Assembly: GCA_963782465.1 (NCBI GenBank)
Contig: CAWAJR010000003.1
Span: 372,001-436,000, forward strand
Source: JAODBJ01 sp963782465
GTDB lineage: Bacteria; Actinomycetota; Acidimicrobiia; IMCC26256; PALSA-610
Direction: 5' to 3'
DNA length: 64,000 nucleotides
Shown here piece by piece: positions 8,770 to 17,199 of the stretch. The notes under the pieces are model-generated. The model saw only the letters and a list, made by a program, of their open reading frames with translations, had not been told where the DNA came from and searched no databases. Position 1 is the first letter of the stretch, and every line of letters starts with the position of its first letter. Position numbers and translations under genes: made by a program.

Positions 8770-9053
8770 ATGCAGATCACTGGCGTACAGCCCATTGGCG
8801 GTTCCCGCTACGTGTCGATGCAGCCCGTCGTGGTCGACGACAAACCTGCGATCGAGCTCCAGGCCGGGCTCGACGCCGGGATCGACGCCCGGCAGGCTGC
8901 GCACCTTCTCGACGCCGACCCGGTCGTGTTCCCGCGCGAGGCCCGCGGCTCGATCAGCGGCCCGACGAGTTGAAGCGCCGGCGTGCCGCCGAGAAGTACC
9001 GCCAGAACGAGTCGGCCGCCGCGTCCGCCCGGCGCCGGCGCCGCCGGCGCTGA
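8770..9053 (+). CDS. small protein of unknown function with basic C-terminal helix, frameshifted
   Basis: From ATG 8770 the reading frame encodes MQITGVQPIGGSRYVSMQP and continues with alternating hydrophobic and acidic segments to about residue 63. It would then stop after only 67 codons. Adding one C in the CCC run at 8961-8963 lets it continue as a strongly charged helix (DELKRRRAAEKYRQNES) ending in an arginine cluster, with TGA at 9051. Third-position GC is high throughout, as in neighbouring real genes. That and the sensible C-terminus argue for a ~94-residue protein. It ends 1 nt before the convergent HD gene. No family recognised. It may be nucleic-acid binding because of the basic tail, but that is a guess. 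Confidence 0.45.
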
Positions 9054-9054
9054 A

Positions 9055-9603
9055 TTACAGCGACGTCGGGCGCGAGAAACGTTCGCGTACGAGCGGCTCG
9101 AAATGTTCGAGCGGGAGCGTGTCGTAGGCCGGGTCGAACGCGGTCTGGTCGTAGTCGTCGGCAAAGGTCGCCGCGAGATCGAACCACGGCGCGCCCTGGT
9201 ACTGGTCGCGGGCGTTCGGGTCGCCGCCGAAGTGCGCGTAGTAGTGCCGCCCCTGGAAGTCTTGGTGCGCCCGGATCATGTTGTAGACGTCGGGCCGCAC
9301 GTACGACTTGATGATCGCCGCGGCGATTTCCGGATGGTTCGGCACGCTCACGGCCTTGCCGACGTCGTGCAGGAGCGACGCGAACACGACCTCTTCGTCG
9401 GCACCGTCGCGCTCGGCGCGTGTCGCGGTCTGCAGCGAGTGCACGAGTTGGTTCACGGCGAAACCGTCGGTGATCTCCTCGAGCGACCGCAACATCGCGA
9501 GTGCGCGCTCGGCGACCCGTTCTTGGTGCGCCATCGTCTCGTGCCCGATGACCGCCCATTGCTCGGCCGTCGACTCGTCCATGCGGGTGAACGTGGTTGC
9601 CAT
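9055..9603 (-). CDS. HD-domain protein, PhnZ/myo-inositol-oxygenase-like
   Basis: A 182-residue all-helical HD-domain protein. Candidate metal ligands are His55, the His79-Asp80 pair (SLLHDVGK), His90, His113 and an Asp in the FADDYDQ segment (149-152). Conserved Asn51 and the GRHYYAHFGGDP and GAPWFDLAATFADDYDQ stretches resemble the mixed-valent di-iron HD oxygenases (PhnZ-like) more than nucleotide phosphohydrolases. No phosphonate gene is nearby, so the substrate is open. A GATACT box ends 6 nt before the ATG, suggesting a leaderless transcript. Confidence 0.72.
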   Translation of the reverse strand: MATTFTRMDESTAEQWAVIGHETMAHQERVAERALAMLRSLEEITDGFAVNQLVHSLQTATRAERDGADEEVVFASLLHDVGKAVSVPNHPEIAAAIIKSYVRPDVYNMIRAHQDFQGRHYYAHFGGDPNARDQYQGAPWFDLAATFADDYDQTAFDPAYDTLPLEHFEPLVRERFSRPTSL

Positions 9604-9609
9604 CGCGCC

Positions 9610-9615
9610 AGTATC
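9610..9615 (-). promoter_or_regulatory. -10 box for the HD-domain gene (leaderless)
   Basis: GATACT on the minus strand ends 6 nt before the ATG at 9603. It is weaker than the TAGCCT-type boxes elsewhere but has the same spacing. Confidence 0.35.
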
Positions 9616-9627
9616 GCGCCGGGCCCT

Positions 9628-10602
9628 TCAGTTGCCGAGGAGTGCTGCTCCCCGCCGGAAGAACGTGAGGGCGGTGTCGTAGGGGTCGGCCGACGCCACG
9701 AGGTCGGCATAGCCGAGGCTCGCGCCGAACGGCTCGTTCCAGAACCGATCGTTGACCACCCGTTCGGGCTCCCACGGCCCGACGTAGAGGTAGGGCTCGG
9801 GGTGGCCGGCGTCGCCGGGCGACGCGCCGTAGTTCGCCCGCCGGCCGGCAGTCGCGTCACCGATGTCGGCGGCAAGGTCGAAATGCTCGGGCCAGAGCTG
9901 CACGAGCGACGGCGTGCCGGCCGCGAGGTCGACCCGCAGCTGCGCGAGCACCGCGGTCCCGAACCCGTACCAGTCGCCCAGCACTCCCGCGGCGGCGGGG
10001 TCGACCTCGAGGGGGCGCGACGGGTCGCCGTCGGTGGACGCCTCGAACAGGCCGGCCGGCACGCCCGGTTCGATCCCGACGAACGCGGCCGCCGCGCCCA
10101 GGGTGGTGATCGGCACGTGCGCGAGCGCGCCGTCGCGCACGAGCGCGAACCCGCGTCCGGTCACCCGCACCTGTTCGTCGGCACCGAAGTACGGCGTGCC
10201 GAACCCGTCGCGCACCCAGCGCAGACCGATCTTCCCGTTGGCGCGGTGACGCGCCGCGCACACGACGTGCTCGGCGAGCGCATGCCACGACTCGCGCGTC
10301 GCGCTGAACGCGCCGGCGCCGGCGCCGGCGCCGGCGATCGGCCGCAGCCGCGGCCGTGCGGCGAGCCAGCGTGCCGCGCACCACGGCGCGAGGTCGGGTT
10401 GCACGTCGCAGCGGTCCTGCCAGGTGAGGTCGCCGTCGGTGACCGGTGAGATGACGCGGGCCCCGGGTTGTGCCTCACCGCGCGCGGGCGGGTCGTCGCT
10501 GAAGGGTTCGATCTGCACCGCGGGGGGTGCCGGTTCGAGCACGCGCACGTCGAAGGCGCCGCCGACCGCGGCGCGCGCTTCGGCAACCGGGTCGATGCTC
10601 AC
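9628..10602 (-). CDS. conserved hypothetical protein, 324 residues
   Basis: The GTG at 10602 overlaps the stop of the alpha/beta hydrolase gene as GTGA, so this is its translationally coupled partner. I do not recognise the family. Visible features: a proline-rich N-terminal third (ISPVTDGDLTWQDRCDVQPD), a Gly-Ala run GAGAGAGAF at residues ~95-103 encoded by a GGCGCC repeat, a central region (GKIGLRWVRDGFGTPYFG, FALVRDGALAHVPITTLG) and a C-terminal part (PYLYVGPWEPERV, SADPYDTALTFFRRGAALL). The C-terminal part resembles actinobacterial proteins of unknown function. No signal peptide or membrane helix. The coupling implies a shared process with the hydrolase. Confidence 0.65.
   Translation of the reverse strand: MSIDPVAEARAAVGGAFDVRVLEPAPPAVQIEPFSDDPPARGEAQPGARVISPVTDGDLTWQDRCDVQPDLAPWCAARWLAARPRLRPIAGAGAGAGAFSATRESWHALAEHVVCAARHRANGKIGLRWVRDGFGTPYFGADEQVRVTGRGFALVRDGALAHVPITTLGAAAAFVGIEPGVPAGLFEASTDGDPSRPLEVDPAAAGVLGDWYGFGTAVLAQLRVDLAAGTPSLVQLWPEHFDLAADIGDATAGRRANYGASPGDAGHPEPYLYVGPWEPERVVNDRFWNEPFGASLGYADLVASADPYDTALTFFRRGAALLGN
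10311..10336. repeat. short GGCGCC-type simple repeat inside a coding sequence
   Basis: About four tandem copies of a 6-nt GCGCCG unit encode alternating Gly and Ala in the conserved hypothetical protein. Such tracts can vary in length by slippage and are also prone to sequencing error. Confidence 0.7.
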
Positions 10603-11498
10603 GGGAGCAGGTCGCGGATGAGCGCGGCGAGCACGAGCGGCTGGTCGCCCTGGATGCTGTGCCCGGCACCGTCGACCACGACGACGCGCGCATCGGGGCG
10701 CCGCCGGCGCAGTTCGTCGATGTCCTCGTCGGCCACGACGGGTGAATCGGCACCTCGCGCGATGGCGAGCGGCGCCCGGCTGCTCCCGAGGTCGTCCCAG
10801 AGCGTGTCGAGGCCCGGGACCACACCGCCGTCGTCGCCCTCGCCCGAGCCGCGGCGGGGGAGGTCGTAACGCCACCGCCACCGGCCGTCGGGTGCCTCGA
10901 TCGCGTTGTGCAGCACACCGCGGCGTAACGACGACTCGGTCCGCGTCGGGTTGAACAGGACCGTCCGCTCGAGGATCTCGTCGAAGCTCTCGAAGAACTC
11001 GGGGCCGTCGATGAACTGCACGATGCTCGAGGCCTTCTCGTGGTTCACGCCCGGTGTGACGTCGACCAGCAAGAGGGCCGGCACGACATCGGGCGCGCGG
11101 GCCGACAGCGCGATCGCGGTCAACCCGCCGAGCGACATCCCGACAACCAAGCGGTTGCCGGGTGCGAGCTCGCGCACGGCCACCTCAACCGCCTTCGCGT
11201 TCTCGGCCGGCCAGTACGCGTGATCGTCACGGTGGTCGGAGTGACCGTGACCGGGGAGGTCGATCGCGAGGAGCGGCCGGTCGAGCGCGAGCGCGACCGT
11301 GTCCCACGTGTGCGCGTTCTGCGCGCCGCCGTGGAACAGGACGACCTCCGGGTCGCCGTCGCCCCAGCGCAGCGCGCTCACCCGCCGGCCGTCGCCGGCG
11401 TCGACCGATACCCGCGACACCGCCGGCGGCGCCGTCCACGGGATGCCGAACTCGTCGGCGTTTTCACGGAAGAGCGCGAACTCGTCGTAGTGCGTCAT
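10599..11498 (-). CDS. alpha/beta hydrolase
   Basis: A 299-residue alpha/beta hydrolase-fold protein. The oxyanion-hole strand is VVLFHGGAQNAHTWD, the nucleophile elbow GMSLGG supplies the catalytic Ser, and the C-terminal VVDGAGHSIQGDQP supplies the His. DLPGHGHSD is the usual cap-side loop. The profile fits soluble esterases, epoxide-hydrolase-like or C-C hydrolases; the substrate cannot be told. A GAGGGG ribosome-binding sequence precedes the ATG. The stop overlaps the next gene's GTG, forming a two-gene unit. Confidence 0.85.
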   Translation of the reverse strand: MTHYDEFALFRENADEFGIPWTAPPAVSRVSVDAGDGRRVSALRWGDGDPEVVLFHGGAQNAHTWDTVALALDRPLLAIDLPGHGHSDHRDDHAYWPAENAKAVEVAVRELAPGNRLVVGMSLGGLTAIALSARAPDVVPALLLVDVTPGVNHEKASSIVQFIDGPEFFESFDEILERTVLFNPTRTESSLRRGVLHNAIEAPDGRWRWRYDLPRRGSGEGDDGGVVPGLDTLWDDLGSSRAPLAIARGADSPVVADEDIDELRRRRPDARVVVVDGAGHSIQGDQPLVLAALIRDLLP

Positions 11499-11514
11499 TG
11501 CCCCTCATGATGAT

Positions 11515-12636
11515 TCACGGCGTGAGGTTCGTGCACGATCGCAGGTTCTCCCACGCGCGGCGCGCGGCACTCGCCGCGTCACCGTCGAGCGGGTGGGCGA
11601 CGCCGTTCTCGAGCACCGCGGGCGCGAAGCGGTAGCCGTCGACGTGGCGGCCCGTCGTCGTCACGAACAGCACTCCACTCTCGGTCGCCGGTCCTGAACT
11701 CGTATAGAACACGAAGTTCCCCATGCCGTAGTCGACGAACGCGTCGCCGAGCCGGCCGCCGCCCTCCAACCGGTGCGCGTGCCCCCCGACGACGACGTCG
11801 GCGCCCGCGGCGACCAACGTCTGCGCGAGTGCCTCCTGGTCGGCACTCGGGCAGGTGTGCTGTTCGACCCCCCAGTGGAGGAACACCACGACGGTGTCGG
11901 ACGTTGCCCGCGCCGCCTTGACTGCGGCGACGAGGCGCGGAACGTCTTTCGCCGATGCGAGCCCACCGTGCGTTTCGGTTGCCGTCCACGCGGTGATCAG
12001 GTTGTCGTCGAGCACCTGGGTGGCGTTGATGATCGCGATGCGTTGGCCGCGCACCACGGCGCGGTATGGCGCGTAGGCATCGTCGGCGTCATGACCGATC
12101 CCGATCACCGGGAAGTGCGTGATGGCGGACGCCGCGAGGGTGTCGGCGAGACCGTCGGGCCCGTAGTCGAGGCCGTGGTTGTTGGCCATCCCGGCCACGT
12201 CGACCCCGGCCGACGCGAGCGCGGTGAACGCGGTGGCCGGCGCTCGGAACGTGTACTGCTTGTCGGCCGGCGTCCCTCGGTCCGTGATCGCGGTTTCGAG
12301 GTTCACGATCGCGAGATCGGCCGACGACAGCAACGGCGCGACGGGTGCGAGCACACCCGCGGGGTTGGCGTCGAGCTGCGGCCGGAGGATGCCCTCGAAA
12401 TGCACGTCGCCGCCGAATGCGATCGTGACGGCCGCGCCGCTCCCGGTCGGCGGCCGGGTCGCGGTCGTCGTGGGAAGAGGGCGGGCACGCGCCGGTTGGG
12501 TCGCGGCCGTCGTGCTGGCGGATGCGGCGCGAGCCGCGGGCGTGGAATGGGCGCGGGCCGCGATACCGAGCGCAGCCAGCGTCGCGGTCGTGACGACGGT
12601 AAGGACCGCAACGGCGGTCCAGCGGGCACGCGTCAC
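11515..12636 (-). CDS. CapA-family exported metallophosphatase-like protein
   Basis: A 373-residue protein with an N-terminal signal or anchor segment (AVAVLTVVTTATLAALGIAA) and an Ala/Thr/Pro-rich linker to residue ~65, then a CapA/PgsA domain. Metal-site motifs in order are FGGDVHFEG, NLETAI, ANNHGLDYG, FLHWGVEQ and GGHAHRLEG. CapA proteins take part in poly-gamma-glutamate or capsule processes, but actinobacterial single copies are mostly uncharacterised. No capBC or pgsBC genes are nearby, so the poly-glutamate role is doubtful. It acts outside the membrane. Start GTG 12636 has a -10 box 6 nt away and is divergent from ctaA. Confidence 0.83.
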   Translation of the reverse strand: MTRARWTAVAVLTVVTTATLAALGIAARAHSTPAARAASASTTAATQPARARPLPTTTATRPPTGSGAAVTIAFGGDVHFEGILRPQLDANPAGVLAPVAPLLSSADLAIVNLETAITDRGTPADKQYTFRAPATAFTALASAGVDVAGMANNHGLDYGPDGLADTLAASAITHFPVIGIGHDADDAYAPYRAVVRGQRIAIINATQVLDDNLITAWTATETHGGLASAKDVPRLVAAVKAARATSDTVVVFLHWGVEQHTCPSADQEALAQTLVAAGADVVVGGHAHRLEGGGRLGDAFVDYGMGNFVFYTSSGPATESGVLFVTTTGRHVDGYRFAPAVLENGVAHPLDGDAASAARRAWENLRSCTNLTP

Positions 12637-12642
12637 CCACGA

Positions 12643-12648
12643 ATGCTA
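12643..12648 (-). promoter_or_regulatory. -10 box for the CapA-family gene (leaderless)
   Basis: TAGCAT on the minus strand ends 6 nt before the GTG at 12636. It shares a ~75-bp divergent intergenic region with the ctaA promoter. Confidence 0.5.
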
Positions 12649-12698
12649 CCGGCGCGAGGTTCGCGTGCCCCGAGGCGTTCCGCGAAGGGGACCGTTCC

Positions 12699-12704
12699 TA
12701 CACT
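12699..12704 (+). promoter_or_regulatory. -10 box for ctaA (leaderless)
   Basis: TACACT ends 7 nt before the ATG at 12712, and no ribosome-binding site lies between. Confidence 0.55.
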
Positions 12705-12711
12705 GCGAACG

Positions 12712-13662
12712 ATGCGCGTGCCCGAAGTGTCACCGCGCGTGTACCGGCGACTGATGTTGCTGATCGTCGGCCTGCTCGCGCTGATCATCGTGAGTGGTGC
12801 CGCGGTCCGGCTCACCAACTCCGGGCTCGGTTGCCCCGACTGGCCGAACTGCAACGCCAAGGACTTCGTCGCCGTCGGTACCCATCACCAGGCCATCGAG
12901 CAACTGAACCGCCTCCTGTCGGGGTTCATCGGCGTTCCGATCGCGCTCGCGCTGTTCGCGTCGTACCGCCGCCGGCCCCGCCGCCGCGACCTCGTGAACC
13001 TGTCGTGGGTGCTGTTTGCACTGTTCTGGGGCGAAGCGGTACTTGGCGGCATTGCGGTGCGGGTCGAGCTGGCGTGGGTCAGCGTCATGGGCCACTTCCT
13101 CCTTGCCCTCGCCCTCGTCGGCGTCTCGCTCACGATGCTGCGCCGCACCGGCGAAACCGGCGGCGAAACGCGCTATGTCGTGTCGGGCACGGCCCGTATC
13201 GGGGCGCGGGTCGTGTACGTGCTTGCGATCTGGGTCGTGATCGCCGGCACGCTGGTGACAGCCGCCGGGCCCCACGGCGGCGACGCCAAGGCCAAACGGT
13301 TGACGTGGCCCATCCAGGATGTCGCGCGCCTGCACGGCGTCTCGGTGAACATCTTCATCGCCGCGGTCCTCGCGTTGATCGTCGTGCTGTGGCGCGAGCA
13401 CGCACCGAAACGGGTGCTGAACACCACCGAGGCCCTCCTCGTCGTGATGGTCGCGCAAGCGATCCTCGGTTACGTGCAGTACTTCGAAGGGGTGCCGCCG
13501 GTACTCGTCGGTTTCCACGTCGGCGGCGCGGTGCTCGTCTTCGGTACGGTGCACCAGTTGCAACTCGAGATCAGGCACCGAGGCGAGGCGATTGCCGACG
13601 CGCCACGCGCCGGGCCGGCATGGCGCACCCTCCAGCCGGCGGGGCCGGCGGCCGGCAACTGA
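12712..13662 (+). CDS. ctaA: heme A synthase (COX15/CtaA family)
   Basis: A 316-residue polytopic membrane protein with about eight hydrophobic helices. The first (LMLLIVGLLALIIVSGAAVRL) runs into TNSGLGCPDWPNC, the conserved extracytoplasmic loop with its cysteine pair, here including CPDWP. Conserved heme-ligand histidines appear in HHQAIEQLNR, VMGHFLL, ARLHGVSVN and GFHVGGAV. CtaA oxidises the C8 methyl of heme O to a formyl group, giving heme A for aa3-type cytochrome c oxidase. The heme O synthase gene ctaB is about 19 kb away at 32407-33312. It is transcribed alone or with the following SRPBCC gene. Confidence 0.92.
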   Translation: MRVPEVSPRVYRRLMLLIVGLLALIIVSGAAVRLTNSGLGCPDWPNCNAKDFVAVGTHHQAIEQLNRLLSGFIGVPIALALFASYRRRPRRRDLVNLSWVLFALFWGEAVLGGIAVRVELAWVSVMGHFLLALALVGVSLTMLRRTGETGGETRYVVSGTARIGARVVYVLAIWVVIAGTLVTAAGPHGGDAKAKRLTWPIQDVARLHGVSVNIFIAAVLALIVVLWREHAPKRVLNTTEALLVVMVAQAILGYVQYFEGVPPVLVGFHVGGAVLVFGTVHQLQLEIRHRGEAIADAPRAGPAWRTLQPAGPAAGN

Positions 13663-13693
13663 ACGATCCGAGCTCCGGCGCCGTAGGAGTGCC

Positions 13694-14212
13694 GTGACCA
13701 TTGCATCGACCACGCCGACGCGGTTCGCCTTCGATCGGGCCTGGACCTTCCCCTTGCCGGCCGCGCAACTGTTCGACCGTTTCGGCGACACCGCCGACTT
13801 CCGGCGTTGGTGGTCGTGGCTGCACCGCTTCGACGTGAGCGGCAGCCCGGCGTTGCAGCGCGGGCGGCGCGCGTCGTGCGTGATCCAAGGGCCGGTCCCG
13901 TACACGCTGCGCGTCGACATCGAGATCGAGCGCGTCGAACCGCCGGAGCTGGTCGAAACCTACGTGCGCGGCGACCTCGACGGCCCCGCCCGGCTCGAGG
14001 TACACCCCGCCGGCGAGGGCAGCACCGCCCGGTTGTGCTGGGACTTGGAACTCTGCGACGCCACCCTGCTGCGCATCAGTCGCTTCGCGCGTCCCGTGAT
14101 GGAGTGGGCGCACGACCGCGTCGTCGCGCTCGGGGTCGAGCAGTTCCGGCGGCATGCGGTCCTGCCGTCGGTCGCGGCGCCCGATCTCCGCGTCGCGTAC
14201 CGGCCCGGCTGA
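13694..14212 (+). CDS. SRPBCC-family (polyketide cyclase/START-like) protein
   Basis: A 172-residue protein with the N-terminal SRPBCC pattern FDRAWTFPLPAAQLFDRFGDTADFRRWW, here split as AWTFPLPAAQLFDRF and DTADFRRWWSWL, then alternating beta strands and a C-terminal helix (FARPVMEWAHDRVVALGVEQF). The fold makes a hydrophobic cavity for a lipid-like ligand. No ligand can be named. GTG 13694 is chosen because it follows the Shine-Dalgarno-like TAGGAG at 13684-13689. The gene follows ctaA by 31 nt on the same strand, so co-transcription is likely. Confidence 0.78.
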   Translation: MTIASTTPTRFAFDRAWTFPLPAAQLFDRFGDTADFRRWWSWLHRFDVSGSPALQRGRRASCVIQGPVPYTLRVDIEIERVEPPELVETYVRGDLDGPARLEVHPAGEGSTARLCWDLELCDATLLRISRFARPVMEWAHDRVVALGVEQFRRHAVLPSVAAPDLRVAYRPG

Positions 14213-14224
14213 CCCGCGAACTCC

Positions 14225-15241
14225 TCAGGTCAGCGCGATCGCACCAACGAAGAGCGCCGACGACGTATTCAGCGCGATACGCACCTTCGTGCCCGCGAGC
14301 GTGATGCGAAGTACGCGCGCATCGTGAACGTTGGCGACCGCGCTCGTCGGCGCGAGGAGCCAGACATCTGTGTTGGTCGCCACGATGTCGGTCGGCTGGC
14401 GGAAGCGCAGCGGGCCGTTCTCGAACCGCACCCGTTTGACGACGCGACGCGTCGTGGCATCGATGCGATCGACTTCGGGGCTTTCGTTCGCGACGACCCA
14501 CAACGATCCGCCGGCACCGACCGCGGCGCCCGCGCCACCGGGGGCGAGGCTCGCGAGGTCGAGCCGCGCCCCCGGCCGCAGTGCGGTCGTATCGATCGGG
14601 ACCGCGGTGGTCCGGGTGACGACCCACAGCGTTCGCGCCGGGCCGTCGGACGAGACCGTGAGTACCGACGCGGGAGCCGTCGAGGGCACCACCGACGTCG
14701 TCCCGACCCGACCGTCGCGCGACACGACCGCGGCGACCGTCTGCGCGCCGCTGCCGTACACGGCGACGACACCGTCGCCGCGCGGCACGACCCGGGTCGG
14801 GCCGGGATGCGCGGCCGGCAGCGCGACCGTCGGCCCGTAGGTACGCGTCGACGGGTCGAACGACCGTAACCGTCCCGGGCCGGTCACGAGCCACAGCCGG
14901 CCGCCGGCGTACGCGAACGACGGCGACGGTTCGATCTTCCCGAGCGGGAAGTCGGTCTTGAGCGAAGGGAACGTTTCGAGCTTGTTGGTCGTGCCGCGGA
15001 TCACGCCGAGCCGGCCGCCGATCGCCTCGTAGAGGTAGACGTCGCCGTTGGCCGGCATCACCTCGCCGAACCCCTGCAGACCGAGCGATCGCTGCTGCGC
15101 AGGATGGTCGGGGTTCATGCGCAACGTGTCGAAACCGAACAACCAGAGCGCGTGGCCGGCGCGATTGTGCTGCGGCAGCGTCGCATTCATGATCGCGAGG
15201 ACCGCGGTGAAGATCACTGCGAACGCGACCGCGCCGGTCAC
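14225..15241 (-). CDS. membrane-anchored predicted beta-propeller protein, unknown function
   Basis: 338 residues from GTG 15241. The first ~18 residues are one hydrophobic helix (VAFAVIFTAVLAIM), and the rest lies outside the membrane as repeating blade-like units (GRLWLVTGPGRLRSFDPSTR, GSLWVVANESPEVDRID, TDVWLLAPTS). Such W-[LV]-V repeats occur in NHL, streptogramin-lyase-like and quinoprotein propellers. No catalytic residue is evident. The same frame continues upstream without a stop and encodes an arginine-rich segment (PARRARRRFSDRDRRI). A start at CTG 15316 would therefore give a normal positively charged cytosolic tail; the annotated start is thus uncertain. Convergent with the SRPBCC gene (12-nt gap). 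Confidence 0.65.
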   Translation of the reverse strand: MTGAVAFAVIFTAVLAIMNATLPQHNRAGHALWLFGFDTLRMNPDHPAQQRSLGLQGFGEVMPANGDVYLYEAIGGRLGVIRGTTNKLETFPSLKTDFPLGKIEPSPSFAYAGGRLWLVTGPGRLRSFDPSTRTYGPTVALPAAHPGPTRVVPRGDGVVAVYGSGAQTVAAVVSRDGRVGTTSVVPSTAPASVLTVSSDGPARTLWVVTRTTAVPIDTTALRPGARLDLASLAPGGAGAAVGAGGSLWVVANESPEVDRIDATTRRVVKRVRFENGPLRFRQPTDIVATNTDVWLLAPTSAVANVHDARVLRITLAGTKVRIALNTSSALFVGAIALT

Positions 15242-15429
15242 GATCCGGCGGTCGCGATCGGAGAACCGCCGGCGGGCGCGCCGAGCGGGAACCGGGGGAG
15301 CGTCGAGCGAGTTCAGTGCCGCCCCGATGCGAACGCGCCGATTGCCACCCGGTGAAGGTATGCCACACCCTTGCGAACGCGCCGGTCGGGGACCTGCGCC
15401 ATAACCTCGGCCGGGACCGAGGAGGAACA

Positions 15430-16407
15430 GTGGAATACCGACGGTTGGGCCGCAGCGGCCTGCAGGTGAGCGTGTTGTCGTTCGGTTCGTGGGTGTCGTT
15501 CGGCGCGCAGATGGACGTCGATCGCGCCCTCGCGTGCCTCGACGCCGCCTATGGCGGCGGCATCAATTTCTTCGACAACGCGGAGTCGTACGCCGGCGGC
15601 GAGTCGGAGCGGATCATGGGTGCCGCGATCGCCAAGCTCGGTTGGGCACGTCACTCCTACGTCGTGTCGACCAAGTTGTTCTGGGGGATCCACGACGCCC
15701 CGAACATGGTGAAAACGCTCAACCGGAAATACCTCATGCAGGCGATCGACGGTTCGCTCGAGCGGTTCGGTCTCGACTTCGTCGACCTCCTCTTCTGCCA
15801 CCGCGCCGACCCGAACACCACGATCGAAGAGACGGTGCGGGCAATGAGCGACATCGTCAGTTCCGGGAAGGCCCTCTACTGGGGCACGTCGGAATGGAAC
15901 GCCGACGAGGTCCGCGCCGCGTGGGAGATCGCCGACCGGCACCACTTGCACAAGCCGGTGATGGAGCAACCGCAGTACAACATCTTCCACCGCACGAAAG
16001 TCGAACGCGAGTACGCGCGGCTCTACGACGAGATCGGCCTCGGTGTCACCGTGTGGAGCCCGCTCGCGTCGGGGCTGCTCTCCGGCAAGTACCTCGACGG
16101 CGTGCCCGACAACAGCCGCGCCAACCTTCCCGGTTACGAGTGGTTGAAGGGCATGCTCTCCGACGAGGGCCGCAACAAACGGGTGCGGCGTCTCAAGGAA
16201 ATCGCCGACGAGCTCGGTTGCACCCTCGCGCAACTGTCACTGGCCTGGTGCGCCCGCAACCCGCACGTGTCGACGGTGATCACCGGCGCGAGCCGTGCCG
16301 AGCAGGTCCACGACAACCTCGGTGCCATCGACGTGCTCCCGAAGCTGACCGACGACATCTGCGCCCGCATCGACAAGGCCGTCGGGTGGATCGGCTTCGA
16401 CATGTAG
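15430..16407 (+). CDS. aldo/keto reductase, Kv-beta-like subfamily
   Basis: A 325-residue (beta/alpha)8 aldo/keto reductase. The catalytic tetrad is visible: Asp and Tyr in FFDNAESYAGGESE, Lys in VVSTKLFWG and His in LLFCHRADP. YRRLGRSGLQVSVLSFGSW is the standard N-terminus, and TVITGASRAEQVHDNL is the NADPH 2'-phosphate-binding region. The family includes potassium-channel beta subunits and bacterial reductases of aldehydes. GTG 15430 follows a strong GGAGGA ribosome-binding site at 15421-15426. No potassium channel is adjacent, so a metabolic or detoxification reductase is more likely. Confidence 0.88.
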   Translation: MEYRRLGRSGLQVSVLSFGSWVSFGAQMDVDRALACLDAAYGGGINFFDNAESYAGGESERIMGAAIAKLGWARHSYVVSTKLFWGIHDAPNMVKTLNRKYLMQAIDGSLERFGLDFVDLLFCHRADPNTTIEETVRAMSDIVSSGKALYWGTSEWNADEVRAAWEIADRHHLHKPVMEQPQYNIFHRTKVEREYARLYDEIGLGVTVWSPLASGLLSGKYLDGVPDNSRANLPGYEWLKGMLSDEGRNKRVRRLKEIADELGCTLAQLSLAWCARNPHVSTVITGASRAEQVHDNLGAIDVLPKLTDDICARIDKAVGWIGFDM

Positions 16408-16422
16408 CCGGCGGCGCGCCGG

Positions 16423-17163
16423 TCAGGACGTGCGTAGCGACATGCGGACGAAGAGGAACCCGTCTTCCTCGAGCACGTGCATGACCCGAGGTTCGATGGG
16501 TGGCACGAGCGGCGGCCCGGCGAGGATGCGCGGGCCTTCTCCACTGACGATCCGGGGCGACACGGTCAGGCAGAGCTCGTCGATCACGCCGGCACGCGCG
16601 AGGTCGCCGTTCAGGCCTGGTCCGCCCTCGACGAGCACGCTGCCGTAGCCGCGTTCGGCCAGCGCCTCGACGAGCAGCGCGAGGTCGACGTGCTCGGCAC
16701 CGGTCGCGAGCACGTCGGCGCGACTCCCGGCCTCCCGCGCCAGCGCGCCCGCGCGCCCGGCCGTCGTGACCAGCAACGGCGCCGACCTTGCTTCGGTGAA
16801 GAAGGCCGACGAGAAGTCGAACTGGGCCGCGCGGCTCACGACCGCGATCGGTGGTTGCGCGTCCTGCCCGCGTTCGAGCCGGCGCTTCACGGTCGCATCG
16901 TCGAGCCGGGCGGGACCGTACCCCTCGGCCCGCATGGTTCCCGCGCCCACAACGATCACATCGGCGACCGCCCGCAACGTCGTGAACACCCGGCCGTCGG
17001 CGGCGCCACCGAGCAACCCGGACCGGCCTTCCACGCTGATCGCACCGTCGAGGCTCGAGATCATGTTGACCCGCACGACCGGCGCATCGAGATCATCGCG
17101 GTGCATCGCGTACGCGTCGAAGAGATCGACGTCATCGGCAGGGTCGGGGAGCAGTCGGCGCAT
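16423..17163 (-). CDS. RibD C-terminal-like (pyrimidine/dihydrofolate reductase fold) protein
   Basis: A 246-residue protein of the RibD C-terminal/dihydrofolate-reductase-like family. VVRVNMISSLDGAISVEGRSG is the substrate-side motif, DVIVVGAGTMRAEGYGP the NADPH-side loop, and SVLVEGGPGLNGDLARAGVIDEL the conserved C-terminal motif. The deaminase half of bifunctional RibD is absent, so it is a stand-alone reductase. It could reduce the riboflavin precursor 5-amino-6-(ribosylamino)uracil 5'-phosphate or a different flavin- or pterin-like substrate. No rib operon lies in the window. It ends 16 nt from the convergent aldo/keto reductase gene. Confidence 0.8.
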   Translation of the reverse strand: MRRLLPDPADDVDLFDAYAMHRDDLDAPVVRVNMISSLDGAISVEGRSGLLGGAADGRVFTTLRAVADVIVVGAGTMRAEGYGPARLDDATVKRRLERGQDAQPPIAVVSRAAQFDFSSAFFTEARSAPLLVTTAGRAGALAREAGSRADVLATGAEHVDLALLVEALAERGYGSVLVEGGPGLNGDLARAGVIDELCLTVSPRIVSGEGPRILAGPPLVPPIEPRVMHVLEEDGFLFVRMSLRTS

Positions 17164-17199
17164 CGGATCAGTGTGGATGAAACACGCCGGGCGGGCGAG

